Shown here piece after piece: positions 46,601 to 57,497 of a DNA stretch of 64,000 bases. The number at the start of each line of letters is the position of its first letter. The first letter of the stretch is position 1. This DNA is from Hemerocallis citrina (lineage: Eukaryota; Streptophyta; Magnoliopsida; Asparagales; Asphodelaceae), in NCBI GenBank assembly GCA_017893485.1, contig CM030359.1, positions 35,881,994 through 35,945,993 on the forward strand, in the 5' to 3' direction. The position numbers and the translations under genes were made by a program. The notes under the pieces were generated by a model. The model had not been told where the DNA came from and did no database searches. It was given only the letters and a program-made list of their open reading frames with translations.

Positions 46601-47594
46601 ACTAATTCTTTGAATGGAAATTATTCATGTCTTGAACTTAGGAAAATTTAGGCACATAAGTGAAGATGTAGTAAACTTAGGGAAACGTAAGTGGGGTGCT
46701 CTATATAGTCGTTGGTGGACTCCAAGACTATAGTCCCAGTTGGTGGACTGAGGTTGCCCTGTGGGAGATGGATTATTATATTTTAGTCCGGGACTATGAG
46801 GACGGGTCAGCGGTGGACTCCGGGATCTTGAGTAGTCGGACGGATGGATTTTTGTGTTTACCGTCTCCAATGTATATATATATATATACTGGGCTAGAGG
46901 GTCACATACGGGATGGTTCGTACGATGTGGAATCTGTTATAACAGCTGGCGGTGGACTCCAAGGCTAGGATTCACATTCGTGGAATAGTCTGAACTTTGT
47001 TTTGCTACCGGGTAGTTTTCATGGCGAGGGATCGAGCCCTGTATTGTGAAGAACGTAGGCGCTTGCCCTCGGACCTATGTAGTATGGGATGCATAGAATC
47101 CGAACAAGTGTGCATTAGTGTCATCCTAGTGTAGAATTGTGTGCATTAGGCATTAAGGCATGACATACACTTATGTTTAGAATAATCACTTTTGACACTT
47201 TATATGTTCATTCAATCTTTTTGTGATTTGTTAAAGTATGAGATCGTTATACTGTTCCCAGCATAGAGAGGATAGCCGTGTATAACATTTCGTCAGTTGT
47301 AAGTAACTGACGTGCCCACAGATTAACATGCAGGTAAAGGATCATTCATGGAGCTATAAAGTGGATATGCTGTTGCTGTTTAGAATTTAAAGATGTTGCA
47401 AATGATGTTAAAGTTACACAAGTTGTATTTCATTGTTGTAATCTTCTAGTCTTCCGCTGTGTAAAAACCAAGTGTAAATGAACTCTGATGTATTGTGAAT
47501 GAAAAGTTTTAAATTCCTTGTAAAATTGTACGAAGTGAAGTAAAGATCCTGTGAAATCTCGAATTTATCCTTATTTGAAATTCGGGGCGTTACA
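43667..47594 (+). repeat. 3' LTR of the non-autonomous element, 3928 bp
   Basis: Near-identical to 38388-42314. One T-run is longer by a base near 46030. Most differences are C/T or G/A changes. Confidence 0.95.
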
Positions 47595-47599
47595 GTGAA

Positions 47600-49045
47600 G
47601 GCATCTCTTCTATTTGGGATTTGGATGCATCTTCATCTTGAGGAGGCTTGTGATTTTGAGAGTTCGTATTTGGTTCTTGGTCAATTTTGACCTGCTTCAT
47701 TTCAACCCGAACACATGTCTCATCATCATCAACAACATGCAATATTCCCTGAAAAAAAAAACATGCAATATTTCTTTGGTGTAGGGATTAGTTTCATCAA
47801 ATATAACATCAATGAATTCCTGAATGGTGCATCTTCTTTTATTAAATACACGATATGCCTTGCTACTTAGAGAATATCCTAAGAATACGCCTTCATCACT
47901 TTTACGATCAAATTTTCCTAAATTATCATGGGTACTTAAAATAAACACTTTACACCCAAAGATGCGAAAGTAACTTAAATTGGGAATTTTTCCATAATAT
48001 AGTTCAAAAGGTGTTTTCTCAAGATATTTCCTAATGGTTACTTGGTTAATTGTATAACATGCTGTATTGACAGCCTTTGCCCAAAATGAATTAGGTAAAT
48101 CTTTTTCACTACGCATGGTTCGTGCCATTTCTTGAAGAGATCAATTTTTTCTTTCAACAACCCCATTTTGTTGGGGAGTGCGAGGACATACGAACTCATG
48201 TTTTATTCCCTTTTTGTCAAAAAATGATGTGAAGAGTTCGTTTTGAAATTCTCCACCATGATCACTACGAATAGTAACAATGGTGAGGCTTTTCTCATTT
48301 TCCACTCTACGACAGAATTTTTAGAAAAACATACAACGTGTCATGTTTTTGTAACAAAAAGGCAACCCAAGTAAATCTACTATAATCATCAACAATTACA
48401 AAGGCATATCGTGCACCTCCATTACTATGTGTTCGTGATGGTCCAAATAGATCCATGTGCAAAAGTTCAAGGGGGTCTAGAAGTTGATACCATTTTCTTG
48501 GGCTTGTGAGAACTTTTAGTTTGCTTACCAAACTGGCACGACTCACAAGGTTTATCTTTCTCAAATTTGATTTTAGAGATCCCCCTCACAAGCTCCTCGG
48601 TTACAAGTTTGTTGAGATTATCCATGGCTGTGTGTTCAAGTCGCTGATGCCATAACCAACCATCCTCATTTCTAGCAACAAAGCACCTCATATTCTCTTG
48701 TGCTAATTCATTAGAATTTATAACATATAAATTGTTGCATCTGTTAGCGAGAAGTAAACAAGATTTATTGCTATCTAGTACAGTGCATGCATTTTTATCA
48801 AAAGTAACAGTATAACATTTGTCACATAGTTGGCTGACGCTAAGTAAGTTGTGTTTCAAACCTCTTACCAATAGAACATCCTCATTGGAGCATGAAGAAC
48901 CAAAGTTTATTTTACCTTTACCGATGGTTTGACCAGTGCTATTATCTCCAAAGTTGATGTCCTTCCACATTTCCCTTGATAGTGTTGCAAAGTATCTATT
49001 GTCACCTGCCATATGGTTTGAGCATCCACTATCAAGGTACCACCG
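47600..49045 (-). pseudogene. Protease and integrase part of SIRE-type element no. 1
   Basis: Reading from 49045 down: the protease site WYLDSGCSNHM, then the pre-integrase zinc part (WHQRLEH ... CESC), then the integrase core with MDLFGPS, RSDHGGEF and QQNGVVERKN. It ends with the copia C-terminal part in 47697-48128 (FRIFGCKVF, GVFLGYS). Frames change near 48470 and stops lie near 48305 and 48150. The remains up to 47595 continue into the RT part after the inserted element. Confidence 0.85.
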
Positions 49046-50966
49046 ATCTTTAGTCTTGATACGCTGAGGTACCTACATCAAGATTAGTAGGTATAATTTT
49101 GGGTGCCCAAGTTTGTTTTGAACCTGCATTTACATTCTTTCTTACCCAAACGAAATTAGTATTCCTTTTTAATGAGCAATTATAAGAAATATGTCCTAAT
49201 CTACAGCAGTAGTGACATGTGATACGATTATGCCTTGGGTCACGCACACTTGCATAGTTTTAAGTTGATTTGTGATTCTGTTGGTGATTATGCATGTGTG
49301 TATGCCATGATGATTTAGATTTTTGATGGTGTATTGGCTCTTCGTAACCAAGCCCTCGATTATCATGATAAAATTTTGAATTCTTTATAATAAGATAACT
49401 AGGCCCTTCATATTTTTGAACAGTTTTCTCGAGCTCAATTACTCTTTTACAAAGTCTTTTCCTAGTCATCTCATCATCTTTAGTGTTCCAATGAAGTGTG
49501 TCTAGGGTAGCATCAAGTATTCTATTTTGTTCAAGAGCTTCATTACACCCTTCCACTACCTCATCAAATTTTCTTTTACATTCTTTTAAATCATCAGTGA
49601 GTTTAGCAATATAAACAGATTTCTCATGAATTTCTCTTAAGTTTTCATCATGTGTTGCTAAGGATTCTTGAATTTTTTGTTTTAAATACTCATTTTTCTC
49701 TAGCAGCACATCATAATCTTTTCTAAATGACTCGAATTTTTCCATAATCAAATAATTTTTATTTTTTTAGTTTTTGATTTTTAGCAATGCAAGAGTCATG
49801 TGATTCATTTAGAATTTGTTTATATTGTATTAATTCACGACTCAATTTCTTAGCATAATATTTCCATCCATTACACATGTCTAGTAAATCATCGTAAGTA
49901 GGTTCTTCAATTACCTCTTCTTGAGATGGTGATTGCAGCTCACCATTCCCAAGAACCATGAAACCAACATTGTTGTGATCTTGCTCATCCTCACTTGAAT
50001 CTGAGTCTAGCCATATTGCTTTTAGCACCTTCTTTTTCAATCCCGGATTTGAGTGGTAGTAGTCCCTATTCCTATCCTGTGAGACAGGACAATTTGCCCA
50101 GATGTGTCTAAGCTTCTTGCATTTGTAGTATACGTCATCTTTATCATTTTCTCTTTCTCCTTGGTACCTGCCATATTTTTAATGTTTAAGGTACTTACGA
50201 AATTGCTTAGTCAATAAGGCGATGTCTTCGTCTGACTCTTCATGATCTGATTCTGCTTTTGATGGTCGAGATTTTTCTGTTTTGGGGGCAATGGTCCTCT
50301 CTTCAAATTTTGGTCCAATCCCGATGTTCTACCTGTATCTTTTGGTTTCTGTCATCTCCATCTCGTATGTCTTCAGGTTTCCTTGGAAGGTGTTGTAGTT
50401 GAATCCCTTTTCCTCAAGGGTCTTCCTCATTGCAGCAGCTTATACATCCCATTCAGGCGTGAGACAGCTTATGAGTTTTCCGACCTTTAGGTCATCATCC
50501 AACCCCTTACCTAAGCTCTCAAGCTCGTGTGCAATGATATCGAAACGGGCAAGCATTTGATCTACGTTCTCTTCTGGCAAGATACGAAAAACATCAAACT
50601 TATAAAAACATAAATTTACTTTAGCTTTTACCTCAGAAGCGGTTCCCTAATGTCATTTCAGCATGTTGTTCCAAATTTCGTATGTTGTCTTACAATTTTG
50701 CCCGCATCACATTAATTCTTCATTGTTCAATCCTGCATACAGAGACGTCATAGCTTTGGAACTTGCAGTTCTTAGTGCTAGCTCTGCTTTTGCGAAGGTT
50801 TTCTTCCCATCGCTGACCGGAATATCTGCTTTATTTATGCACACATTCCATACTTCTTCTCCAAGCATCTGTAAGAAATGAGACATACAAACTTTTTAAA
50901 CATCATAGCATTTTCCATCAAAATATGGTGAGCGTGTTAGACTTGTCCCATTGGAGATGAATGGCT
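49046..50966 (-). pseudogene. SIRE-type gag of element no. 1, main part
   Basis: From 50966 downward the capsid region reads through several stops, including ones near 50890 and 50720. It shows SPYFDGKCYD at the start, a gag helix region, and EPTYDDLLDMCNGWKYYAKKL further on. There are two knuckle motifs: CHYCCRLGHISYNC (C-X2-C-X4-H-X4-C, about 49194-49235) and a damaged one near 50085-50130 lacking its first Cys. A long coiled-coil tail (49260-49751) follows. The first 15 or so codons lie at 61944-61988, beyond the second SIRE-type element. Confidence 0.75.
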
Positions 50967-52291
50967 TGTTGGATCATGTATGCAAGACCGATAACACTAG
51001 AAGGGGGGTGAATAGTGTTATTAAAAAAATATACAACTTGAAACACCTGTTAAGTCGACTGGGACAAAGAAACCAGTCGACTGACTCGACAGAAATAAGA
51101 GACTTAATCAATTTGAAGAACAACGAGTATGTAAGTCGACTTAACAGGGCTACCAGTCGACTGATCAGACACAGACAAAAAAAAAATGCAGGGAAATTAA
51201 ATTTACAAGTTTGAAATATCAAATCAAAGAGAATCAGCAATGCAAACACAGCGATATATCCTGGTTCGGTCCTCCCAACCTACGTCCAGTTTCCAAGCAA
51301 CTCACTTGAGATTTTTCACTATTCTTGAAAAGATTTACAAGAATACCCTACGACCTTTGTCAATAACTATGCCAAACCCATAGACCTCTCTCACTACTAG
51401 AGAGAGCAAGACCCACTCTACAACCTAAAGTGAACACTGACTCTACACCAAGAGCCATTCTCTCCAACCGAAAGGACCACTCTCACAATCCGAGAGTGAA
51501 CAACAAGGAAATCGAAAATTACAACACCTACAGCCTTGATTTTCTAATGTGCTTTTTGTATTGAGGCTATAGGTCAACTTCTAATCGTAGTCTTGAACTT
51601 AATCGTTGTTATGCAAGACTGAGATTAGAGAACCAAGTCTAAGAGAGTGATAGTTCTTTTAAAACTTTTGAGTTATTTTTCACAAACACTTGAACAAAAA
51701 GTAAAGATTTGTTTAATACAATAGGTAACATTTTCCAAGTGAATTCTGGACTTTATTTATAGATTAAACACTCTAGAGTCGTTGAAAAACAGTTAACCAA
51801 CTTCCATCAAAAGGAAGGAAAAGATTTGAATTCGAAAATCAAATTTAAATACTCTGAAAACTGTCAAAGCTGCTTGAACAGTCGACTGGGTTGCCAAAGG
51901 AGTCGACTAGTCAAAGCTTGAATAAGTTCAGATTGTTTCGTATTTGAACAGTCGACTACTTAGCAATGTAAGTGGACTGGTACTTGACAGCTGAACTCAT
52001 ACACGCTTGAATTTGACATTTTTGATTTTTAATAGACTTTATTTTAGTCCTAGGGGATGTGTGTGTGTGCATCAAGGCTATTACAAGATTTCTAAGCAAA
52101 CATATCAAAGATTACAATTTTGTACATCAATTGACAAGACACTATTTTGTTCTTGAAAATCTCTGAGGCTTTGAATGACACTTGTCTTGGAGCTTGATCT
52201 CGAACCTTGAAAGCCTTTGAAACTCACTGCAAGAGACATACTGAATAGAACATGTGTATCGTGTTGTAGTCATCAAAATCAGGAATCTACA
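50967..52291 (-). repeat. 3' LTR of SIRE-type element no. 2
   Basis: The plus strand starts TGTTGGATC and ends GAATCTACA. GTCGAC pairs: 51054/51076, 51135/51156, 51881/51902 and 51951 with a degenerate GTGGAC at 51972. The shared motif GGTTCGGTCCTCCC...TACGTCCA is at 51252-51288. Confidence 0.9.
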
Positions 52292-52305
52292 TTCTCTCCC
52301 TTTTT
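52292..52305 (-). other. Polypurine tract of SIRE-type element no. 2
   Basis: The minus strand reads AAAAAGGGAGAGAA directly before the 3' LTR. Confidence 0.8.
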
Positions 52306-52671
52306 GATGATGACAACACAATAACTAAACAATATAGAATAGTAACTTTAAACAACATACATAACACACATATAGATACGCAACAAAAATACAGTTAAAT
52401 TTGCTCCCCCTAAATACGGTAAAATATGCACACAACAATAAGATAGAATATGTACATAACCGAGCATCATAAAGCAACACATGAAATTCGCCCCTTTTGG
52501 CATCAATAAAAACATAAAAGGCAATCCAAAGAAAGAACATAAAGTCATATAAAGTATCCAATAAAGTGCATAAAGTCATACATTAACATAAAGAACATAA
52601 AGTCATAATCCAAAATCAAGGATAGAGTCTTACAATACCAAAAAACAAAAAAATAAGACAAAATACATCAA
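52306..52671 (-). other. 3' UTR after the extra ORF
   Basis: AT-rich, with repeated CATAAAGTCATA words at 52538-52608. No gene seen. Confidence 0.5.
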
Positions 52672-53752
52672 TCTTCATCTTCGTCACTGTCGAGGGCAGG
52701 AGTAGGCTGAGGAAATTGCCGAACAAAAAACTCAGCAAGGTTGGCAAGAATAGCCTCTATAGAATCCTGACGACCCATAATGAGATCCTGACGGTCCATA
52801 ATGTAGTTGACAAACGAATAGAGACTTTCAGGATGAGAAAGTTAGTCGTAGGACGAGAATGACTACCGGAAGACGAACTAGATGCAGAAGGACGAGATGG
52901 AACGGAAGTGGCCAAAGGAGTAGGCGGAGCATTACGGTTAGGTGAATAAGGAGGAGTATGAAGAAATTTCATACGGGCAAGACTGGCTCGATCAAAAGTT
53001 TCAAAACGAGTCACAACACTAGACTCGAAATCTAAATCTACCTTAAAGTGGCTAAAGATATGAGTGAGAATAGCCCCATAAGGTAAGAAAGAGGTGTGAG
53101 CTTTGTGGAGACGACTAAAGATAACTTGACTCCAGTTGATATGGATATTCCCAAAAATAGCATACACCACCGCTTGTAATTCGTGCGAATATTGATCGTA
53201 GCTCCCAGTTTTAGGGATAATATTATACGGTAGAATTCTTGCAACAAGCTTCGCAAGCGGAGTGATGTTCTTATTGGTCATAGGAGGGCCTTGAAGCAAA
53301 TATTGAGGAAGAAAATTTTTAGACAAAATGGAGGGATCATCAAGTTCAATTTCACCTAAATCCAACCCATCAAAAGGAATTTTCACAAACTGTCCTAATT
53401 TCTTAACATCCAATTTTATCCTCACTTTTTAACAGAGGTAGTGATAATTATCTCATCACCATCAGCATTACTAGCAACTTTCATATTAGCATAAAACAAA
53501 TAAATAAGTTGCGGGTAGTAATAAGGTTGATTGACGAGAGATAAAACATCAAACAATCCACGCTGTTGAAATAATGGAGCAATGGGATATATATCTAAAT
53601 CAGGAAAGTTAATAAACCTACCAGGAAAATAACCAATTGACAAAGTGCAAAGTATTTTTCAACTAAGTTTGGATTCCTTAAGTATTGAAGATAGTTCGGA
53701 GTTATGCTCATCTTCAACAGGAGCAGACGACCTAGATCTTTTGGATTTTGCC
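52672..53752 (-). pseudogene. Extra ORF after pol, 'putative plant transposon protein' type
   Basis: About 360 codons in the same sense as pol, in the place where SIRE-type elements may carry an env-like ORF. It starts at ATG 53752 with a basic MAKSKRSRS. GRFINFPDL and the central KTGSYDQYSHELQAVVYAIF ... LPYGAILTHIF resemble the plant transposon-protein family Pfam lists near PF20167. A Ser/Pro-rich stretch and an acidic tail (DSDEDED) follow. At least three frame changes (near 53640, 53424 and 52850) make it non-functional. No signal peptide or membrane span is evident, so an envelope role is not supported. Function unknown. Confidence 0.55.
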
Positions 53753-54345
53753 ATGAGTAAAACAACCTAAAAGACCTAAATAGAGGAGACAAAAAATTAC
53801 CCACTCAGCAAAGAGAGAAAAACCTAATTAGAAACACTCCGAGCAAGGAAGGAAGCTCTAATCAGCGAACTGGCGACTAACTTCAATCATGGATCGTGCG
53901 AGAAAGAGAAAGCCAAGAAAAGCTTCAGCAGCCGTCGGTCTTGAGGAAGAAGATGAGTAAAAAGGGAAAGTGAATGGGAACTAGGGTTTTGACTAGATAA
54001 GATAAAAAAAATTAAAGGTGGAGATTAAAAGATAGGATAGATGAACGGTGGAGATCAAATGGATAGTAAACATAGAGCAGGTTGGGTCTAAGAAGAGCAA
54101 AAGAAACCCCAAATTTAGTAAAAAAAATCTGAACACAGCCGCGACAGTCGATTGGTACTAGAGGTCAGTCGACTGAGGTGAGAAGAAAAATGAATCCAAA
54201 TAATAAACAGTTTTAAAGCAGCGTCAGTCGACTGGAAAAACAAGACAGTCGACTGTTTATATAAAAAAAAATCAAGACAGAAAACAAATACATAAGCTTG
54301 GTATAAGTCGACTAAAACACATACGTTGACTTAGATAACATTTTT
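53753..54345 (-). other. Spacer between RNase H and extra ORF
   Basis: No coding signal. It holds GTCGAC-type pairs: GTCGAT 54147 with GTCGAC 54168, GTCGAC 54227 with 54248, and GTCGAC 54307 with GTTGAC 54325. Confidence 0.6.
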
Positions 54346-55786
54346 TTAGGAAATATCATGAGATGAACAAATTCCTAGTTCTCGTCTAAACTTTATAAAA
54401 ATGTCTTCTTTCAATGGTTTGGTAAGAATATCCGCTATTTCTTTATCTGTGGAAATAAACTCCAATAAGATATCTCCTTTTAAAACATGATCACGTAGAA
54501 AATGATGTCGAATATCAATATGTTTCGTACATGAATGTTGAACTTGAAATTTAGACAATTAATGGCACTGGTATTGTCACACATTACAGAATGTTTCGAA
54601 AAAGAAATACCAAAATCTAAAAGGGTTTGTTTCATCCATAAGATTTGAGCACAAGCCAAACTTGCAGCAATATATTCAGCTTCTATAGTAGATAGAGATA
54701 TAGAATTTTGCTTTTTACTACACTAAGATACTAGAGAATGTCCCAAAAGTGACAGGTTCCACTAGTACTTTTGCTATCAATTTTACTTCCAGCAAAATCA
54801 GCATCAGTATAAGACAGTAACTGAAAATTATTGGTGCGAAGATAAATTAAACCCTATAAAGATGTGCCTTTAATATATCTTAAAATCCGTTTCACTGCTT
54901 TTAAGTGATATTCTTTTGGATCAGACTGATATTTAGCACACAAACATACGCTAAACATAATATCTGGTCTACTAGCAGTTATATATAAGAGTGAGTCAGT
55001 CATACCTCGATAGAGCTTTTAATCGACACTCTTACCTAATTCATCTTTGTCATGTGTAGTACTAGTAGCCATAGGTGTGGTCTTACTACTAGTTCCATCC
55101 ATGCCAAATCTTTTGAGTAACTCCTTAGCATATATTCCTTGATTAATAAATATGCCATTTTGAAACTGTTTTATTTGACGTCCAAGGAAGTAATTGAGTT
55201 CACCCATGTGACTCATCTCAAACTCATTTTGCATGGTAGTAGCAAACTTTTGACATAGATTACTGTTAGTTGATCCAAAAATTATGTCATCTACGTAGAT
55301 TTGTATGATTAATATGTCTGACTGTATTTTCCTAATAAATAATGTAGTGTCTACTTTACCAATTTCAAACCCTATTTCTAAAAGAAAAGTTTTTAGACGA
55401 TCATACCAAGCACAGGGTGCTTGTTTAAGACCATATAAAGCCTTTTTTAATTTAAAAACATGGCTAGTAAATTGTTCATGGTCGAAATCTGGTGGTTGCT
55501 TAACATAAACATCCTCCTTAATGAAATCTCTTAAGAAAGCACTTTTAACATCCATTTGGAAAAGTGTAAAATTCATAAAACATGCAAAAGATAACAAAAT
55601 TCTAATTGATTCTAGTCTAGCAACTGGAGCATATGTTTCATCAAAATCAATACCTTCTTCTTGGTTATATCCTTGAGCAACTAGTCTAGCCTTATTCCTA
55701 ACAACTTGTTTTGATTCATCTAATTTATTTTTAAATACCCATTTGGTACCAATAATAGTATGATCAGGAGGTTGTAGAATTAAATC
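54346..55786 (-). pseudogene. SIRE-type reverse transcriptase and RNase H of element no. 2
   Basis: The RT part (55019-55786) shows [32 protein letters not shown] and YVDD in [11 protein letters not shown] (near 55290). A TAA near 55019 ends it where the RNase H begins. RNase H is then broken by several stops and is recognisable again at 54346-54558 (HIDIRHHFLRDHV, DILTKPL). The N-terminal edge meets the integrase frame at the stop near 55787. Confidence 0.85.
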
Positions 55787-56950
55787 TCATACACCATTCC
55801 TTACGAATTGGTTAAGTTCATCTTGCACAGCATTCAACCAAAATTCATTCTCACATGCCTCTTGAATATTCTTAGGTTCAAAATCTGATAAAAAAGCAGC
55901 ATGAGAAATCATATTAAAGTGTGACTGTGTTTGAATGCCGTGTGAGATGTCACCAATAACTAAGTCATGAGGATGATCTTGAACTTCAAAAAATGACTTT
56001 GGTAAAGTTGGAGTTATCTTTACAGGATTAGTCGTCTTAATGAACCCATCAGCCGACTGATTCAACACATCAGTCGACTTATGAAACCCATCAGTCGACT
56101 TATCTAGAGTAATTTGCTCAAGTGATTTAACAATTTTATCTAGTGGTGAAGATTCAATTTTATCATCTTGAATAACATTAGATGAAGGTAAAGATTCATT
56201 AAACGAAACATGCATAGATTCTTCAATGGTCATAGATGACTTATTGAAAATTCTATAAGCCTTACTCCTATTTGAATATCCAATGAAGATACCTTCATTA
56301 GATCTAGCATTAAATTTATCTAAGTTATCTTTTGTGTTTAATATGAAACATGAACAACCAAATACTTTAAAGTAAGAGACTTTAGGAATACGCTCAAAAA
56401 ATAGCTCAAAACAAGTCTTCTTTAACTTTGGCCTAATTCTTATTCTATTTAAAATATAACATGCTGTAGAAACAGCTTCAGCCCAGAAGTATTTAGGCAA
56501 ATTACTTTCAACAGGTATGGTACGTGCACATTCTTGCAAAGTCCTATTCTTTCTTTCAACCACTCCATTTTGTGGTGAAGCTCTAGGAAATGCAAAAGTA
56601 TGTGTCATACCATTCTTGTTGCAATATTCTGAAAATATTTCATTCTCAAATTCTCCATCATGATCACTTCTAATAGTGACTATGGTTAGAGATTTTTGAT
56701 TTTGAACACGTTTGCATAAATTTGCATATTCTTCAAAAGCTTCATTTTTATGTTTTAAGAAAAATACCCATGTAAACCTTGAATAATCATCGACTAAAAC
56801 AAATATATATCTACTTTTATTTAAGGAAGCGACTTTAGTAGGACCAAATAAATCTATATAGATCAATTCGAGAGGCCTACTAGTAGAAATCTTTTCCTTT
56901 GTTTTAAAAGTGGATTTTACTCGTTTTCCTAGTTGACATGCATCACACAT
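55787..56950 (-). pseudogene. SIRE-type integrase of element no. 2 with linker
   Basis: An open frame of 387 codons. The zinc-finger Cys pair (CDACQ) comes at residue 2. The core motifs are IDLFGPT, RSDHDGEF (the usual second residue HGG is HDG) and QNGVVERKNRTL. The C-terminal part is FKVFGCSCF, GIFIGYS. The linker to RT (about residues 280-310) contains three copies of an S-(T/A)-D unit, encoded by GTCGAC-type words at 56052, 56073 and 56094. The TGA-type stop at 55787 separates it from RT. Confidence 0.85.
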
Positions 56951-57055
56951 TTTATCTTTCTTAAAAGATAATTTTGGCAGTCCTTTAACTAGGTTGTTTT
57001 AAAAAAAATTAGCGATATTTTTCATGTTTACATGTCCAAATCTTTTATGCCAAAG

Positions 57056-57450
57056 CTAAGAATCATTGTTCGAGGCAACTAAGCAAAAATCATCCGAAAA
57101 CTCATTTGTTTTAAAACAAAGTTCATATATGTTATTTTTTCTAATACCTTGAAAAATCACATTTTTCAAAGAAAAATCATAAATCAAGCATGCAACTTTT
57201 TCAAACACTATCTTATAACCCTTATAACATAATTGACTAATGCTTAACAGATTAAGCTTTAAACCACTAACTAAGAATACATCTTCAATAATAGGAGTAG
57301 TATTCTTACCAACCATGCCTATTCCGATGACTTTTCCTTTGTTATTGTCACCAAATGTAACGGTTCCTACATCTATATCTTTAATGGAAGAGAGCAAGTT
57401 TGCATGGACAATCATGTGTTTAGAAAATCCACTGTCAAGTATCCATCGTT
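57056..57450 (-). pseudogene. SIRE-type protease and pre-integrase region of element no. 2
   Basis: WILDSGFSKHM near 57420-57450 is the copia protease site (DSG intact; the usual Cys after it is Phe). It is followed by TVTFGDNNKGKVIG and VFLVSGLKLNLLSISQL, typical of the protease to integrase passage. It ends at a stop near 57056. The His pair of the integrase zinc finger is only partly visible before 56950. Confidence 0.75.
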
Positions 57451-57497
57451 CCCTTTCAGGTACCTACAAAATATTATTTGTGAATATGGTACCCTTT

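Larger units (their letters stand above)
38388..47594 (+). mobile_element. Young non-autonomous element with giant LTRs (LARD-like, Tekay-derived)
   Basis: LTRs of 3927 and 3928 bases (38388-42314, 43667-47594) bracket only about 1350 bases of non-coding interior. It has a tRNA-iMet primer site and a clear polypurine tract. By eye the LTRs differ at about eleven bases plus one indel (99.7% alike), so it is recent. The interior end (GGACGGAACTACTC then a G-run) and the LTR hairpin match the Tekay-type element, which suggests a deletion derivative moved by Tekay-type enzymes. Flanks TGTAG and GTGAA do not form a perfect duplication. Confidence 0.9.

Noticed and set aside
52672..53752. Envelope protein gene
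   Set aside because: Position fits, but no signal peptide, membrane span or glycoprotein-like pattern is visible.
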